Positions 1 through 6,965 are shown, numbered from the stretch's first letter. The stretch is 15,930 bases of DNA from AC2028 sp002373595 (GCA_946616365.1 CAMOIX010000043.1:1-15930); one strand, 5' to 3'. Numbers and translations are program-made. Notes: generated by a model not told the origin, from the letters alone.

Positions 1-25
1 CGATCATCTTTTTATCATTTCCCAT
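1..25 (-). CDS. possible 5' end of the next minus-strand gene (cut by window edge)
   Basis: An ATG at 25-23 opens a minus-strand frame reading MGNDKKMI before the window ends. It is preceded by a purine-rich AAGGTGGTAGGG stretch that can serve as a ribosome binding site. It lies about 40 bases beyond the operon terminator hairpin, leaving little room for a separate promoter, so it would depend on read-through or on a promoter inside the hairpin region. Eight residues are too few to identify a product, and the start itself may be chance. Confidence 0.25.
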
Positions 26-44
26 ATCCCTACCACCTTTCCGC

Positions 45-140
45 TCACCGCCTTGGGTAAAAAATTGGAGCCGGTATAAATACCGGCTCCTTTGTCGATT
101 CTGCCTCACTTATCTGTGAGATCACATTTTTTCTTTTCAT
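45..140 (-). CDS. candidate 31-residue small ORF overlapping the terminator
   Basis: The frame opens with ATG at 140-138 and is preceded by AAGGAG (147-152) with a 6-base gap, a textbook ribosome binding site, 15 bases after the cysK-like stop. It encodes a 31-residue peptide starting MKRKNVISQI and ending at a TGA at 47-45. The second half of the frame runs through the terminator stem-loop at 67-90, so a ribosome translating it would disturb the hairpin. The peptide has no recognisable motif, signal peptide or membrane segment. It may be a chance frame with a lucky ribosome binding site; no function is claimed. Confidence 0.3.
   Translation of the reverse strand: MKRKNVISQISEAESTKEPVFIPAPIFYPRR
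59..90 (-). terminator. intrinsic terminator of the seven-gene operon
   Basis: A perfect 10-bp stem (GGAGCCGGTA pairing with TACCGGCTCC, arms 67-76 and 81-90) has a 4-base loop and is followed on the minus strand by AATTTTTT. It stands about 65 bases after the stop of the last operon gene, in the right orientation to end that transcript. Confidence 0.85.
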
Positions 141-155
141 CAGAAGCTCCTTTTC

Positions 156-1088
156 TCAATAGTCATATATTCCGCTGGAAAGATATCTCTCACCCTTATC
201 AGGGAATACGATAACGATATTCTTACCCTCATTCTCAGGTCTCTGCGCTACGCGGATAGCTGCCCAGAGGATCATTCCCGCAGAGATACCGATCGACCAG
301 CCCTCTCTGGCTGCGCAAATCCTGGCAGTATTTAAAGCGTCATCATCGGTCACACGGATGACCTCATTGTAGATAGTCTGATCAAGTACTTCGCATGGTA
401 CTACAGGACCCACCCCCTGGATATGATGGACTCCGGGCTTTCCTCCGGAGAGTACGGGCGATGCATCGGGCTCAGCCACTATGATCTGCACATTCGGATT
501 CACCTTCTTTAAGTATGTGCCGGTACCTGTAATGGTTCCGCCTGTTCCTACTCCCGCCAGGAAGATATCTACCTTTCCTTCGAGAGCTTCCCAGATCTCC
601 GGTCCGGTCGTCTTAATATGCATAGCGGGATTGTTGGGATTTCTCCCCTGTCCAACAAGGAATGAATTCTCGATGGTGGCTGCAAGTTCCTCAGCTTTTC
701 TGTTAGAGCCCTCCATGTAATCGGCCGCCGGTGTGAGTATCACTTCAGCTCCGTAGCCCTTAAGGATAGCGACTCTCTCCTTGGACATGTTCTCAGGCAT
801 CGTGATGATGACATGATAATCCTTTGCAGCACCTATAGCTGCGATACCGATCCCTGTGTTTCCGGAAGTGCTCTCGATGAGAGTTCCGCCTGGCTTAAGT
901 ATCCCTTCTCTCTCGGCAGCTTCTATCATATTGAGTGCGATACGATCCTTGACGCTTCCGCCGGGATTGAAGCATTCCAGTTTGGCATATATATGTGCTT
1001 TAGTCTGATAGTCCGCTTCGAGCTTCCTAAGCTGCAGGAGCGGAGTATCTCCGATCATCTCTTCTATTGAATGAAATACTTTACTCAT
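156..1088 (-). CDS. cysK: cysteine synthase-like PLP enzyme (O-acetylserine sulfhydrylase family)
   Basis: This is a fold-type II PLP enzyme of the cysteine synthase/cystathionine beta-synthase family. The classical reaction is beta-replacement of the acetoxy group of O-acetyl-L-serine by sulfide to give cysteine, in the cytosol. The PLP lysine is K47 in NPGGSVKDR, the substrate-loop motif STSGNTG is at residues 73-79, and the phosphate-binding GTGGT is at 181-185. At 310 residues the length is normal for CysK. The loop usually reading GIGAGFIP is shortened here to GVGPVVP (residues 225-231), and the usual GISSGA segment reads GISAGM, so the acceptor or donor may differ from standard CysK. 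The start is supported by AAGGAA about 10 bases upstream. It is the last gene of the operon, 22 bases after the MmgE/PrpD gene, so it probably belongs to the same catabolic or salvage pathway rather than housekeeping cysteine synthesis. The family is certain; the exact substrate is not. Confidence 0.88.
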   Translation of the reverse strand: MSKVFHSIEEMIGDTPLLQLRKLEADYQTKAHIYAKLECFNPGGSVKDRIALNMIEAAEREGILKPGGTLIESTSGNTGIGIAAIGAAKDYHVIITMPENMSKERVAILKGYGAEVILTPAADYMEGSNRKAEELAATIENSFLVGQGRNPNNPAMHIKTTGPEIWEALEGKVDIFLAGVGTGGTITGTGTYLKKVNPNVQIIVAEPDASPVLSGGKPGVHHIQGVGPVVPCEVLDQTIYNEVIRVTDDDALNTARICAAREGWSIGISAGMILWAAIRVAQRPENEGKNIVIVFPDKGERYLSSGIYDY

Positions 1089-1110
1089 ACCGTCTGTTCC
1101 TTATCAAGCC

Positions 1111-2499
1111 TTATACCTGGAGGTCGCCTGCTATATCAGCGAAATCCGCTACTGTCTCAAGGCTGTCTATTGCCTTAATGAATCTCTCTGCCTTCTCTGC
1201 TCCGATGAAAGGAGTCGTGATGCGCTTAAAGAGCTCATATTCCTCATCAAGTGAAGTGTTGTTGTTGGGATGTCCCTTAGGATATGCGATCGACTTCTCG
1301 AGTACGGTGCCACTTTTAAGCTTAACCACTACTGTCATCTTGGGGAAGTCGCCCTGCTCAAATACCGCGAAATGATCACGTGGTGTGCGGGTCTCTCCGA
1401 TCTCGTGGATCTTCTTTGCGAGTTCAAGGATCTCAGGCTTGTTAAGCTTGTCATCGGTAAACCAGTCTGCACTCGGCGTAGGATCGATGATATAAGCTGC
1501 AAAGCAGAATGAAAGATTGAACTGTGCATCAAGAGTGGTCCTTGCGGTATCTCCGTAGTAAGGAGCTGTGAGAGTGGTAGTGGGATCGATAGTGATCTCA
1601 GTAACCTCGTCAGCCTTGAAAGGATGCTCCTTGTATATAGCATCGAGTATCTCGAGCGGAGTCTGGATCCACATATTTGCAGGCCAGTGCTTGAGATAGG
1701 TCTCATTAATGAGCCAGTTATTGTCGTTGAGACTTCTGTTGAACCACGCGGGATTGTTGGAATCGGATACGGTGCTCCAGTATCCCAGAGGTCCGTCGAG
1801 ATAGTCCTTGCCGTTATCAAATCCGATCTCTGCGATCCTTGCTGCAAAGATTCCGTTGTACGCATCCGTTCCGTGTGCGAAGTGGTAGATGTCCGACTTC
1901 GCAGGGCCTGCTGCGTGAAGTCCCATAGCAACGGGAGTGACATATGTGGTCGCACCGATTGCCTGATTGGTCTTGTCTGCATCGAGGCCTATGAGTTTAG
2001 CTGCTGCGAAAGTAGATCCGAAGATCTGCCAGCTGCTAAGTCCCCATGAATGAGTCTTGGTATATTCATCGGAGGGCTTAACGGATGATGCGACTCTCTG
2101 ATATCCTTCGTATGCAACTGCTACTGCGGTGATATAATCCTTACCGGTCTTGTGTTCTGCCTCAGCTACAGCAAATGCAGCAGCGATAGCACCTGCGGAA
2201 GGGTGTCCTGTCCAGGAGCAATCCTCCCAGTCGAGTACATCTGCCTGCGTAGCATTTGCAAAAGCAGCTACCTGAGCGGGAACCTTCTTGCCATGTCCAC
2301 CCCAGATATGAGCTTCCTCTTTTCCGCCCTGACCTTCCGCAAGTGCGATAGCATTCTTGCTGGTCTTGATGGGTGCGGATGCAACAGATACTCCGACTGT
2401 ATGTATGGTAAGTCTCTTAACCTGCTCTATTACGGAAGCCGGAAGATCTTCGTACTTTATATTTGCAACAAGCTCTGAAACTTTCTGTGTATTGCTCAT
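1111..2499 (-). CDS. MmgE/PrpD family protein (dehydratase/epimerase/decarboxylase family)
   Basis: The 462-residue protein has the family layout: an N-terminal helical domain with DVLDWEDCSWTGHPSAG (residues 88-103) and YEGYQRVASSV (130-140), then the central AGPAKSDIYHFAHG region (197-210), then a C-terminal lid domain carrying TPRDH and SIAYPKGHPNNN. Characterised relatives are 2-methylcitrate dehydratase PrpD, cis-aconitate decarboxylase and iminodisuccinate epimerase, all acting on the carbon next to a carboxylate in di- or tricarboxylic acids. No propionate-cycle genes are nearby, so a methylcitrate role is unlikely. Instead the gene sits between an amino-acid importer and a cysteine synthase-like enzyme. 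Bacillus YxeQ, of the same family, likewise lies in an amino-acid transporter operon. The start is well supported by AAGGAGG 8 bases upstream, overlapping the stop of the ATPase gene. An epimerase, lyase or dehydratase acting on an imported amino-acid conjugate is an inference. Confidence 0.85.
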   Translation of the reverse strand: MSNTQKVSELVANIKYEDLPASVIEQVKRLTIHTVGVSVASAPIKTSKNAIALAEGQGGKEEAHIWGGHGKKVPAQVAAFANATQADVLDWEDCSWTGHPSAGAIAAAFAVAEAEHKTGKDYITAVAVAYEGYQRVASSVKPSDEYTKTHSWGLSSWQIFGSTFAAAKLIGLDADKTNQAIGATTYVTPVAMGLHAAGPAKSDIYHFAHGTDAYNGIFAARIAEIGFDNGKDYLDGPLGYWSTVSDSNNPAWFNRSLNDNNWLINETYLKHWPANMWIQTPLEILDAIYKEHPFKADEVTEITIDPTTTLTAPYYGDTARTTLDAQFNLSFCFAAYIIDPTPSADWFTDDKLNKPEILELAKKIHEIGETRTPRDHFAVFEQGDFPKMTVVVKLKSGTVLEKSIAYPKGHPNNNTSLDEEYELFKRITTPFIGAEKAERFIKAIDSLETVADFADIAGDLQV

Positions 2500-2514
2500 G
2501 TTTATTTCCTCCTT

Positions 2515-3267
2515 TTAAATTACGAAACTGTAATCTGAAATTGACTTCATCAGGAACTGTCTGGTCTCTTCTCTCCGGGGGTGCTCGAAGAATTCCTTGG
2601 TAGGTGTCTTCTCGATGATCACGCCCTGATTCATGAAGAGCATATTGGTTGCGATCGACTGTGCGAAAGGTATCTCATGCGTTACGATCAGCATCGTGGT
2701 TCCGCCGGCTGCGAGTTCTCCGATGGTGTGGAGTACCTCTCCTACCAGTCCGGGATCAAGTGATGCGGTAGGCTCATCCATGAGGATGATATCCGGATCC
2801 GTTACTATCGCTCTCGCGATTCCGATCCTCTGCTGCTGTCCGCCGGAGAGCTGTGATGGATAGTGATCCGCTCTGTCTAAGAGTCCTACTTTCTTTATCG
2901 CTTCCTCGGCTCTCTCCTTCGCCTCTGCCTTGGCAACTCCTCTTACTGCCGTAAGCCCGAGCATGACATTTTCAAGTGCGGTCTTATTGGCGAAGAGTCC
3001 GTAGTTCTGGAAAACAAAGCTCATCTTTCTGCGGATCTCAACCTGCTTTTTCTGGGATGCGGTGTGGAAGTCTGCGGTGATACCATCGATACTGATCTTT
3101 CCCTCATCCGCTTTCTCAAGGAAGTCGATACATCTAAGGAGTGTTGTCTTACCGGATCCGCTCTCTCCGAGGATGACATCCACGTCACCTTTCTCGATCG
3201 TCAGATCCACTCCTTTTAATATCTCAAGTCCCTGAAACGATTTTTTGAGTCCTTGTATTTCCAGCAT
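2515..3267 (-). CDS. polar amino acid ABC transporter ATP-binding protein
   Basis: This is the 250-residue cytosolic ATPase that powers the importer encoded by the three genes upstream. Walker A is GESGSGKT (34-41), the Q-loop is Q87, the signature is LSGGQQQR (140-147), Walker B is ILMDEPTASLD (161-171) and the switch histidine is H197. The C-terminal EHPRREETRQFL stretch is typical of the GlnQ/TcyN class. A longer frame opens at 3315, but its extra residues lie inside the permease gene and look unlike the family N-terminus. The ATG at 3267 gives the canonical MLEIQGLKKSF start and has GGAG 8 bases upstream. With that start it still overlaps the permease gene by 44 bases, so the two are probably translationally coupled. 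TcyN-like (cystine class) is the nearest named comparison; specificity cannot be read from the ATPase. Confidence 0.93.
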   Translation of the reverse strand: MLEIQGLKKSFQGLEILKGVDLTIEKGDVDVILGESGSGKTTLLRCIDFLEKADEGKISIDGITADFHTASQKKQVEIRRKMSFVFQNYGLFANKTALENVMLGLTAVRGVAKAEAKERAEEAIKKVGLLDRADHYPSQLSGGQQQRIGIARAIVTDPDIILMDEPTASLDPGLVGEVLHTIGELAAGGTTMLIVTHEIPFAQSIATNMLFMNQGVIIEKTPTKEFFEHPRREETRQFLMKSISDYSFVI

Positions 3268-3979
3268 AGTTTTTACTCCAATTTCCTTCTTTTTTCTTTT
3301 GACTGTTTCTCTCAAACGCTTTGAAGATCTGCTCTACTGCGAGACATATTATCAGGTACATGAAGAAGATCACCAGGTAACACTCTACATATCTGATACT
3401 GTCGGCCGCTGCCACTCTCGCTTCTCCCGTGATCTCGCGTATCGACATGTAGAACGCAAGCGATGTCATCTTGATCAGGTTCGTGGTAAATGTGCAGAGC
3501 ATTGGGAGCTGTTTGTCTATTACCTGTGGAAGAACTATATGTCTTGCGACCTGGAAGTTAGTCATTCCTATACTCTGTCCGGCTTTGATCTGTATCTCCG
3601 GTACTGCCAGAAGTCCCGCTCTGAAAACCTCCGAGAGGATCGGTATCGACACAAATGCGAATACTATGAAGCCGTATACCATATCATCGATCTTATATAC
3701 ATCTATCTCTTTGCCGATGAAATTCCCGAATGAAAGGATCCACAACGGTAATGCATGATATATGAGGTAGATGATGAGGAGCAGCGGAAGTGATCTTACA
3801 AATGAGATATATACCTGGAACACTCTGCTAAGTATCCTCTTTGGCTTCAGATTGACCAGTGCCATCAGATAAGCGATCGGCGTCGATACGATAAGTGTCA
3901 CTATCACGAGGATCGCCGTCTCCGGAATACCCGAAGCGCATTTCAGTATTGTATTGCCTATGAATTTCCAATCAAGCAT
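3224..3979 (-). CDS. polar amino acid ABC transporter permease (second permease)
   Basis: This is an integral membrane subunit of the HisM/GlnP class, 251 residues, with about five hydrophobic segments. The EAA-type cytoplasmic loop that contacts the ATPase reads VARHIVLPQV after the SIGMTNFQ segment, near residues 137-153. Its start ATG lies inside the end of the preceding permease gene (8-base overlap, ATGCTTGA), and its own end overlaps the ATPase gene. The basic tail (SQKKKEGNWSKNY onward) is longer than needed for the fold and falls within the overlap. Two non-identical permeases in one importer, as in Bacillus TcyLM, suggest a heterodimeric channel. The ligand is inferred to be a polar or sulfur amino acid. 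Confidence 0.9.
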   Translation of the reverse strand: MLDWKFIGNTILKCASGIPETAILVIVTLIVSTPIAYLMALVNLKPKRILSRVFQVYISFVRSLPLLLIIYLIYHALPLWILSFGNFIGKEIDVYKIDDMVYGFIVFAFVSIPILSEVFRAGLLAVPEIQIKAGQSIGMTNFQVARHIVLPQVIDKQLPMLCTFTTNLIKMTSLAFYMSIREITGEARVAAADSIRYVECYLVIFFMYLIICLAVEQIFKAFERNSQKKKEGNWSKNYAGNTRTQKIVSGT

Positions 3980-4673
3980 GTGCGCTTCTCTTCCTTTCTT
4001 TGCGGCTGCTCACATCGAGAAGAGCTTCAAGTCTTTTACTTCCGAATGTGATAAGGAGCGATATCGGCCAGTAGATGATGACCAGTGTGACGTATGTTTC
4101 TATGACATATGCTCCGAGGTTCTTTCCGATCAGGTAATTTCCTCTTCCGAGGAGGTCATAGAGTCCGATCGTGTATGCCAGAGCTCCTTCCTTTACAAGT
4201 GCCAGCAGGCTGTTGCAGATATTCGGGATCGCTATCCTTATCATCTGAGGAAGAAGGATAAACCAAAGTGCCTGCGGTCCTGTCATTCCTATACTCTTGG
4301 CTGCCTCCGCCTGGCTCTTATCAAGTGACTGATATGCGCTTCTGAATGCCTCCGAGAGTGATCCTGTCGTAAAGAGTGCCAGTGTGATGGCTACGAACTT
4401 TACTTTACCTTTGGTATCGATCGGTATGATCCTCGGAAGTCCGTAGTAAACGACGAACAGGAGAACTATTGCCGGCACGCATCGCATGACTGTGGTGTAT
4501 CCGTATGCGAGTGCCCTGAGTATCTTACTCTTTCCAAGCTTGGCCCATGCCAGCAGTCCTCCGAACAAAAGCCCAAAGAAGAAGGCAATTACTACATATT
4601 CGAGGGTCACCGTAATGGAGGGGATAATCTTGGTATACAGTTCAGGGATCTTGGCCCAATCAAATTTGCTCAT
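3972..4673 (-). CDS. polar amino acid ABC transporter permease (first permease)
   Basis: The 233-residue HisM-class permease starts MSKFDWAKIPELYTKIIPSI, then a first membrane helix and a GLLFGGLLAWA segment. Its EAA loop reads EAAKSIGMTGPQALWFILLP, the docking site for the ATPase. The length matches TcyL/TcyM-type permeases (about 235 residues). The start follows a GGAAAGG element 5 bases upstream and lies 18 bases after the substrate-binding protein's stop. It differs clearly in sequence from the second permease, so the pair is not a recent duplication and probably forms a heterodimer. Confidence 0.92.
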   Translation of the reverse strand: MSKFDWAKIPELYTKIIPSITVTLEYVVIAFFFGLLFGGLLAWAKLGKSKILRALAYGYTTVMRCVPAIVLLFVVYYGLPRIIPIDTKGKVKFVAITLALFTTGSLSEAFRSAYQSLDKSQAEAAKSIGMTGPQALWFILLPQMIRIAIPNICNSLLALVKEGALAYTIGLYDLLGRGNYLIGKNLGAYVIETYVTLVIIYWPISLLITFGSKRLEALLDVSSRKERKRSAHA

Positions 4674-4691
4674 AATTGCCTTTCCTTCGTA

Positions 4692-5639
4692 TTACTGGAA
4701 ATCGTAGTTGAAGATATCGTAGTTGAAGAACTTCTGAGAGATCTCGGAAGCCTTTCCGCTATTTACAACCTGTACAAGTGCACCGTTGTACTCCTTGAGG
4801 AAGTCCTCGCCGAGTCTCTTGGAGAACATAGGATAGGTCTTTGCAAGAGTGAACTCGGAGTATGAGATCTGATCAAGGAACTGATGAAGGTCTCCGTCCT
4901 CGGATACTACAGATGCGTCGAAGGAAGGCTTAACCTGGATCGATGCGTCATACTTGCCTGCTACGGTCTCCTCAACAGATCCTGCTACATAAGTGGAATC
5001 ATCGGTGGTCTTGATCTCAACCTGTGCGTCGGGGTTCTGGTCGTTGTAGGTCTTAACTACATAGTACATTCCGTTTCCTGCAAGGAGGGGAGCAAGCTCA
5101 AGTCCTGACTTGGAAAGATCGGTGAGGTTCTTGATGTCCGCATTTTCCTTTCTTACTACGAGGGTAAGAACCGATGCTCCAAGGTTCTGCTCTGAGATGA
5201 GGTACTTTTCTGCACGAGCTTCGGTCCAGAAAGCGTTGGTGAGCGCTGCGTCATAGTTACCTGCCTCAAGTCCTACATATGCATCATCGTAGCTGGTTCC
5301 TACATATTCGAACTCATATCCGGGAAGAAGTGCATCTACCTCACGGAGTACTTCGATGTCATATCCGCTGGGATTTCCGTTTTCATCCTCTCCGGTAACA
5401 GGCCAGTTGCCGGTGTTACGATAAGCGAATACGATCTTCTTTACATCTGCGGGTGCAGCGGTCTGATCATCCGATGAAGTAGATGCCTGAGAAGAAGCTG
5501 CGGGCTGAGCAGCTGCGGGCTGAGCAGCTGCAGGTGCGGCGCCGCTGCCCTTATCGGTGCTGCCGCAAGCGGTAAGAGATACTGCTGCAGCGATTGCAAG
5601 TGCAAGTGATATGGTCTTCTTAATAGTATTGTTTTTCAT
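4692..5639 (-). CDS. amino acid ABC transporter substrate-binding lipoprotein
   Basis: This extracellular receptor belongs to bacterial solute-binding protein family 3 and has 315 residues. It begins with a lipoprotein signal peptide whose lipobox is LTAC, with the acylated cysteine at C25. A flexible linker rich in Ala, Pro, Gln and Ser (about residues 30-65) follows, then the two-lobed binding domain from KKIVFAYRN onward, including the SGYDIEVLREV and YDAALTNAFWTEARAEKY segments typical of the family. The start is supported by AGAGGAG 8 bases upstream. It lies 38 bases after the flavoenzyme gene and 18 before the first permease gene, inside the operon. Cystine, other thioether amino acids or amino-acid conjugates are the ligands best matching the neighbours, but this is inference. 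Confidence 0.92.
   Translation of the reverse strand: MKNNTIKKTISLALAIAAAVSLTACGSTDKGSGAAPAAAQPAAAQPAASSQASTSSDDQTAAPADVKKIVFAYRNTGNWPVTGEDENGNPSGYDIEVLREVDALLPGYEFEYVGTSYDDAYVGLEAGNYDAALTNAFWTEARAEKYLISEQNLGASVLTLVVRKENADIKNLTDLSKSGLELAPLLAGNGMYYVVKTYNDQNPDAQVEIKTTDDSTYVAGSVEETVAGKYDASIQVKPSFDASVVSEDGDLHQFLDQISYSEFTLAKTYPMFSKRLGEDFLKEYNGALVQVVNSGKASEISQKFFNYDIFNYDFQ
5498..5527. repeat. two tandem copies of a 15-bp unit inside the lipoprotein linker
   Basis: The unit CTGCGGGCTGAGCAG occurs twice back to back and is followed by a partial third copy (CTGCAGG). It encodes the alternating Pro-Ala-Ala-Ala-Gln linker of the substrate-binding lipoprotein. Copy number could vary by slippage without breaking the frame (15 bp is five codons), changing only linker length. 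Confidence 0.85.
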
Positions 5640-5677
5640 AATGTAATCTCCTCTTTATCTTAAGTATTGTTGTTTGT

Positions 5678-6745
5678 TTAGATGTATCCTCTTTCTTTAA
5701 CTCTCGGACACTGTTTGCAATCATAGAACCATGCGCACTCCTTACATCGAAAACATCCTCCGTAATATGGATCTTCTTGTGAGCGCTCCAGGAATCTGTC
5801 ATCTCCGAGGAACGGTCTTCCGTATGCTATCAGGTCTCCTGCATCCTGTTTCAGGAGTTCCTCTCCTCTTGCGATCGTCCATATCTCATCTACGAGGATC
5901 ACCGGAAGTTTAACGTGCTTGTGGATCTCTTTGCCTGTGTATACGACGTCGTTGTAATCGAAGTCTTCCGGTCCTATCTGTTTCTCTCTCGTCGTACCGG
6001 GGAAAGCTACGAACGATGGATACTCTTTCGGCATGTATCTGTCTGACTCTCTGATGCCGTATGATACGTGTATGTAGTCAGCTCCGATCTTTTCGAGTTC
6101 CTTTGCCGTCTCTATATCGGTCTCAAGATCTTTGTTCCATCCCATCCTGTATCCTACGATAAAGTCTTTATCTGCTTTTTCCTTTATCCTCGATATGATG
6201 TTGGATGCAAGTCTTAACCTTCCCGATATATCTCCTCCGAATTCATCTATGCGATGGTTGGTTATCGGAGATGAGAAGAGGTTCAGGAAAAACATGTTCG
6301 CCCCGTGAAGCTCTACTCCGTCGACGCCTGCATCTCTGACATTCAATGCACTCTGTACAAATCCGTCTTCGGTGTCCTTTAGCTCATCCTGTCTCCAGAA
6401 GTCTATCGTGTCGTGTCTGTGATGTCCTCCGGAAGGATATGCCAGCTGGATGACCAGCTTTACTCCGTTCTCATGTGCGAGGTCTGCAAGCTTCTTAACA
6501 TCTCTCAGCTGCTTTTCGTTCGTCAGTCCGAACCCCCTCAGCACTTCCACCTTGCCGCCGACCGTGAATGCGTGTGATACAACCAGCCCCGGCTTAGTGA
6601 TAAATCTTTTTCTGTAATATTCGATTATCTCTTCGCCTATCGAATTGTCTTCGCCCTCTTCAACCCCGAAGGGGCACATTGGAGCGATAACTATACGATT
6701 CGCAAGCTCTGTATTCTTTAATCTGTAAGGCTCGTATATCTGCAT
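5678..6745 (-). CDS. Old Yellow Enzyme-family FMN oxidoreductase with cysteine-rich tail
   Basis: This is a cytosolic NAD(P)H:flavin oxidoreductase of the OYE family, a single TIM barrel of about 355 residues without the second domain of 2,4-dienoyl-CoA reductases. Family marks are the N-terminal YRLKNTELANRIVIAPM, the substrate-binding pair H147/N150 in VELHGAN, the SPITNHRIDEFGG stretch (159-171) and the phosphate-binding AYGRPFL near R310. Two oddities stand out. The position two after N150, a proton-donor tyrosine in OYE1 (Tyr196), is phenylalanine here. The C-terminus carries five cysteines (331, 334, 337, 343, 346) that could bind iron-sulfur or zinc. The ATG at 6745 is preferred because AAAGGAG is 9 bases upstream. 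A longer frame from 6802 would begin inside the promoter -10 box. It is the first operon gene, so its reaction is probably central to the pathway; substrate unknown. Confidence 0.88.
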   Translation of the reverse strand: MQIYEPYRLKNTELANRIVIAPMCPFGVEEGEDNSIGEEIIEYYRKRFITKPGLVVSHAFTVGGKVEVLRGFGLTNEKQLRDVKKLADLAHENGVKLVIQLAYPSGGHHRHDTIDFWRQDELKDTEDGFVQSALNVRDAGVDGVELHGANMFFLNLFSSPITNHRIDEFGGDISGRLRLASNIISRIKEKADKDFIVGYRMGWNKDLETDIETAKELEKIGADYIHVSYGIRESDRYMPKEYPSFVAFPGTTREKQIGPEDFDYNDVVYTGKEIHKHVKLPVILVDEIWTIARGEELLKQDAGDLIAYGRPFLGDDRFLERSQEDPYYGGCFRCKECAWFYDCKQCPRVKERGYI

Positions 6746-6800
6746 ACTCATCTTCTCCTTTCGTTTGTTTTCGATCCGTCTCTTTCGTTTCGATGGTGTC

Positions 6801-6829
6801 ATTATAACGGCACTACCCTACCTGGTCAA
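6801..6829 (-). promoter_or_regulatory. promoter of the seven-gene operon
   Basis: Read on the minus strand, TTGACC (6829-6824) and TATAAT (6806-6801) are separated by exactly 17 bases, one mismatch from the ideal housekeeping promoter. Transcription should begin near 6794, giving a leader of roughly 50 bases before the flavoenzyme start. Confidence 0.85.
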
Positions 6830-6841
6830 TAGGTTGGTAGG
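6817..6841. promoter_or_regulatory. probable operator overlapping the -35 box
   Basis: CCTACC (6817-6822) and GGTAGG (6836-6841) form an inverted repeat with 13 bases between, centred on the -35 hexamer. A second, inner pair ACCT/AGGT (6820-6823 and 6831-6834) is nested inside. Such a position suits a repressor blocking RNA polymerase. No regulator gene lies in the window, so the binding protein is unknown. Confidence 0.55.
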
Positions 6842-6933
6842 TTTTTTGTGATAGGGATTGGTTATCGCCGGTGATATGGCTGTAAAAATGTGGGTTTGAG
6901 GGGTTTATCACGAAAGTGTTAAATGTAAAGAAA

Positions 6934-6965
6934 TGAGCACATATCCTTTACGGATCATGTGCTCA
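6934..6965. terminator. hairpin between the ABC exporter remnant and the operon promoter
   Basis: TGAGCACAT (6934-6942) pairs with ATGTGCTCA (6957-6965), and an inner ATCC/GGAT pair extends the stem around a TTTAC loop. T-rich stretches follow on both strands: TTTAATTTT on plus, TTTCTTT on minus. It can therefore act as the terminator for the minus-strand exporter remnant and insulate the operon promoter on its other side. The plus strand has no gene here needing it. Confidence 0.6.

Noticed and set aside
1335..1982. A 215-codon minus-strand open frame inside the MmgE/PrpD gene
   Set aside because: It is an alternative frame of a clearly recognisable gene, with a Ser/Arg/Thr-rich composition typical of shadow frames and no motif or ribosome site of its own.
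1111..2499. Methylcitrate cycle (PrpD) assignment
   Set aside because: No methylcitrate synthase or lyase genes are nearby, and the family has many other activities; only the family name is supported.
3268..3315. Longer N-terminus for the ATPase gene
   Set aside because: The extra 16 residues are Lys/Arg-rich, lie within the permease gene and precede the canonical MLEIQGLKKSF start, which has its own ribosome site.
3245..3733. A 162-codon plus-strand open frame opposite the second permease
   Set aside because: It is antisense to a well-supported permease gene, has biased composition and no family resemblance.
5498..5534. Tandem repeat considered as a CRISPR-like or regulatory array
   Set aside because: There are only two full 15-bp units, without spacers, in frame within a low-complexity Pro/Ala/Gln lipoprotein linker.
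6746..6802. Longer N-terminus for the flavoenzyme gene
   Set aside because: The start at 6802 lies inside the -10 box and upstream of the predicted transcription start, so it would not be on the mRNA.
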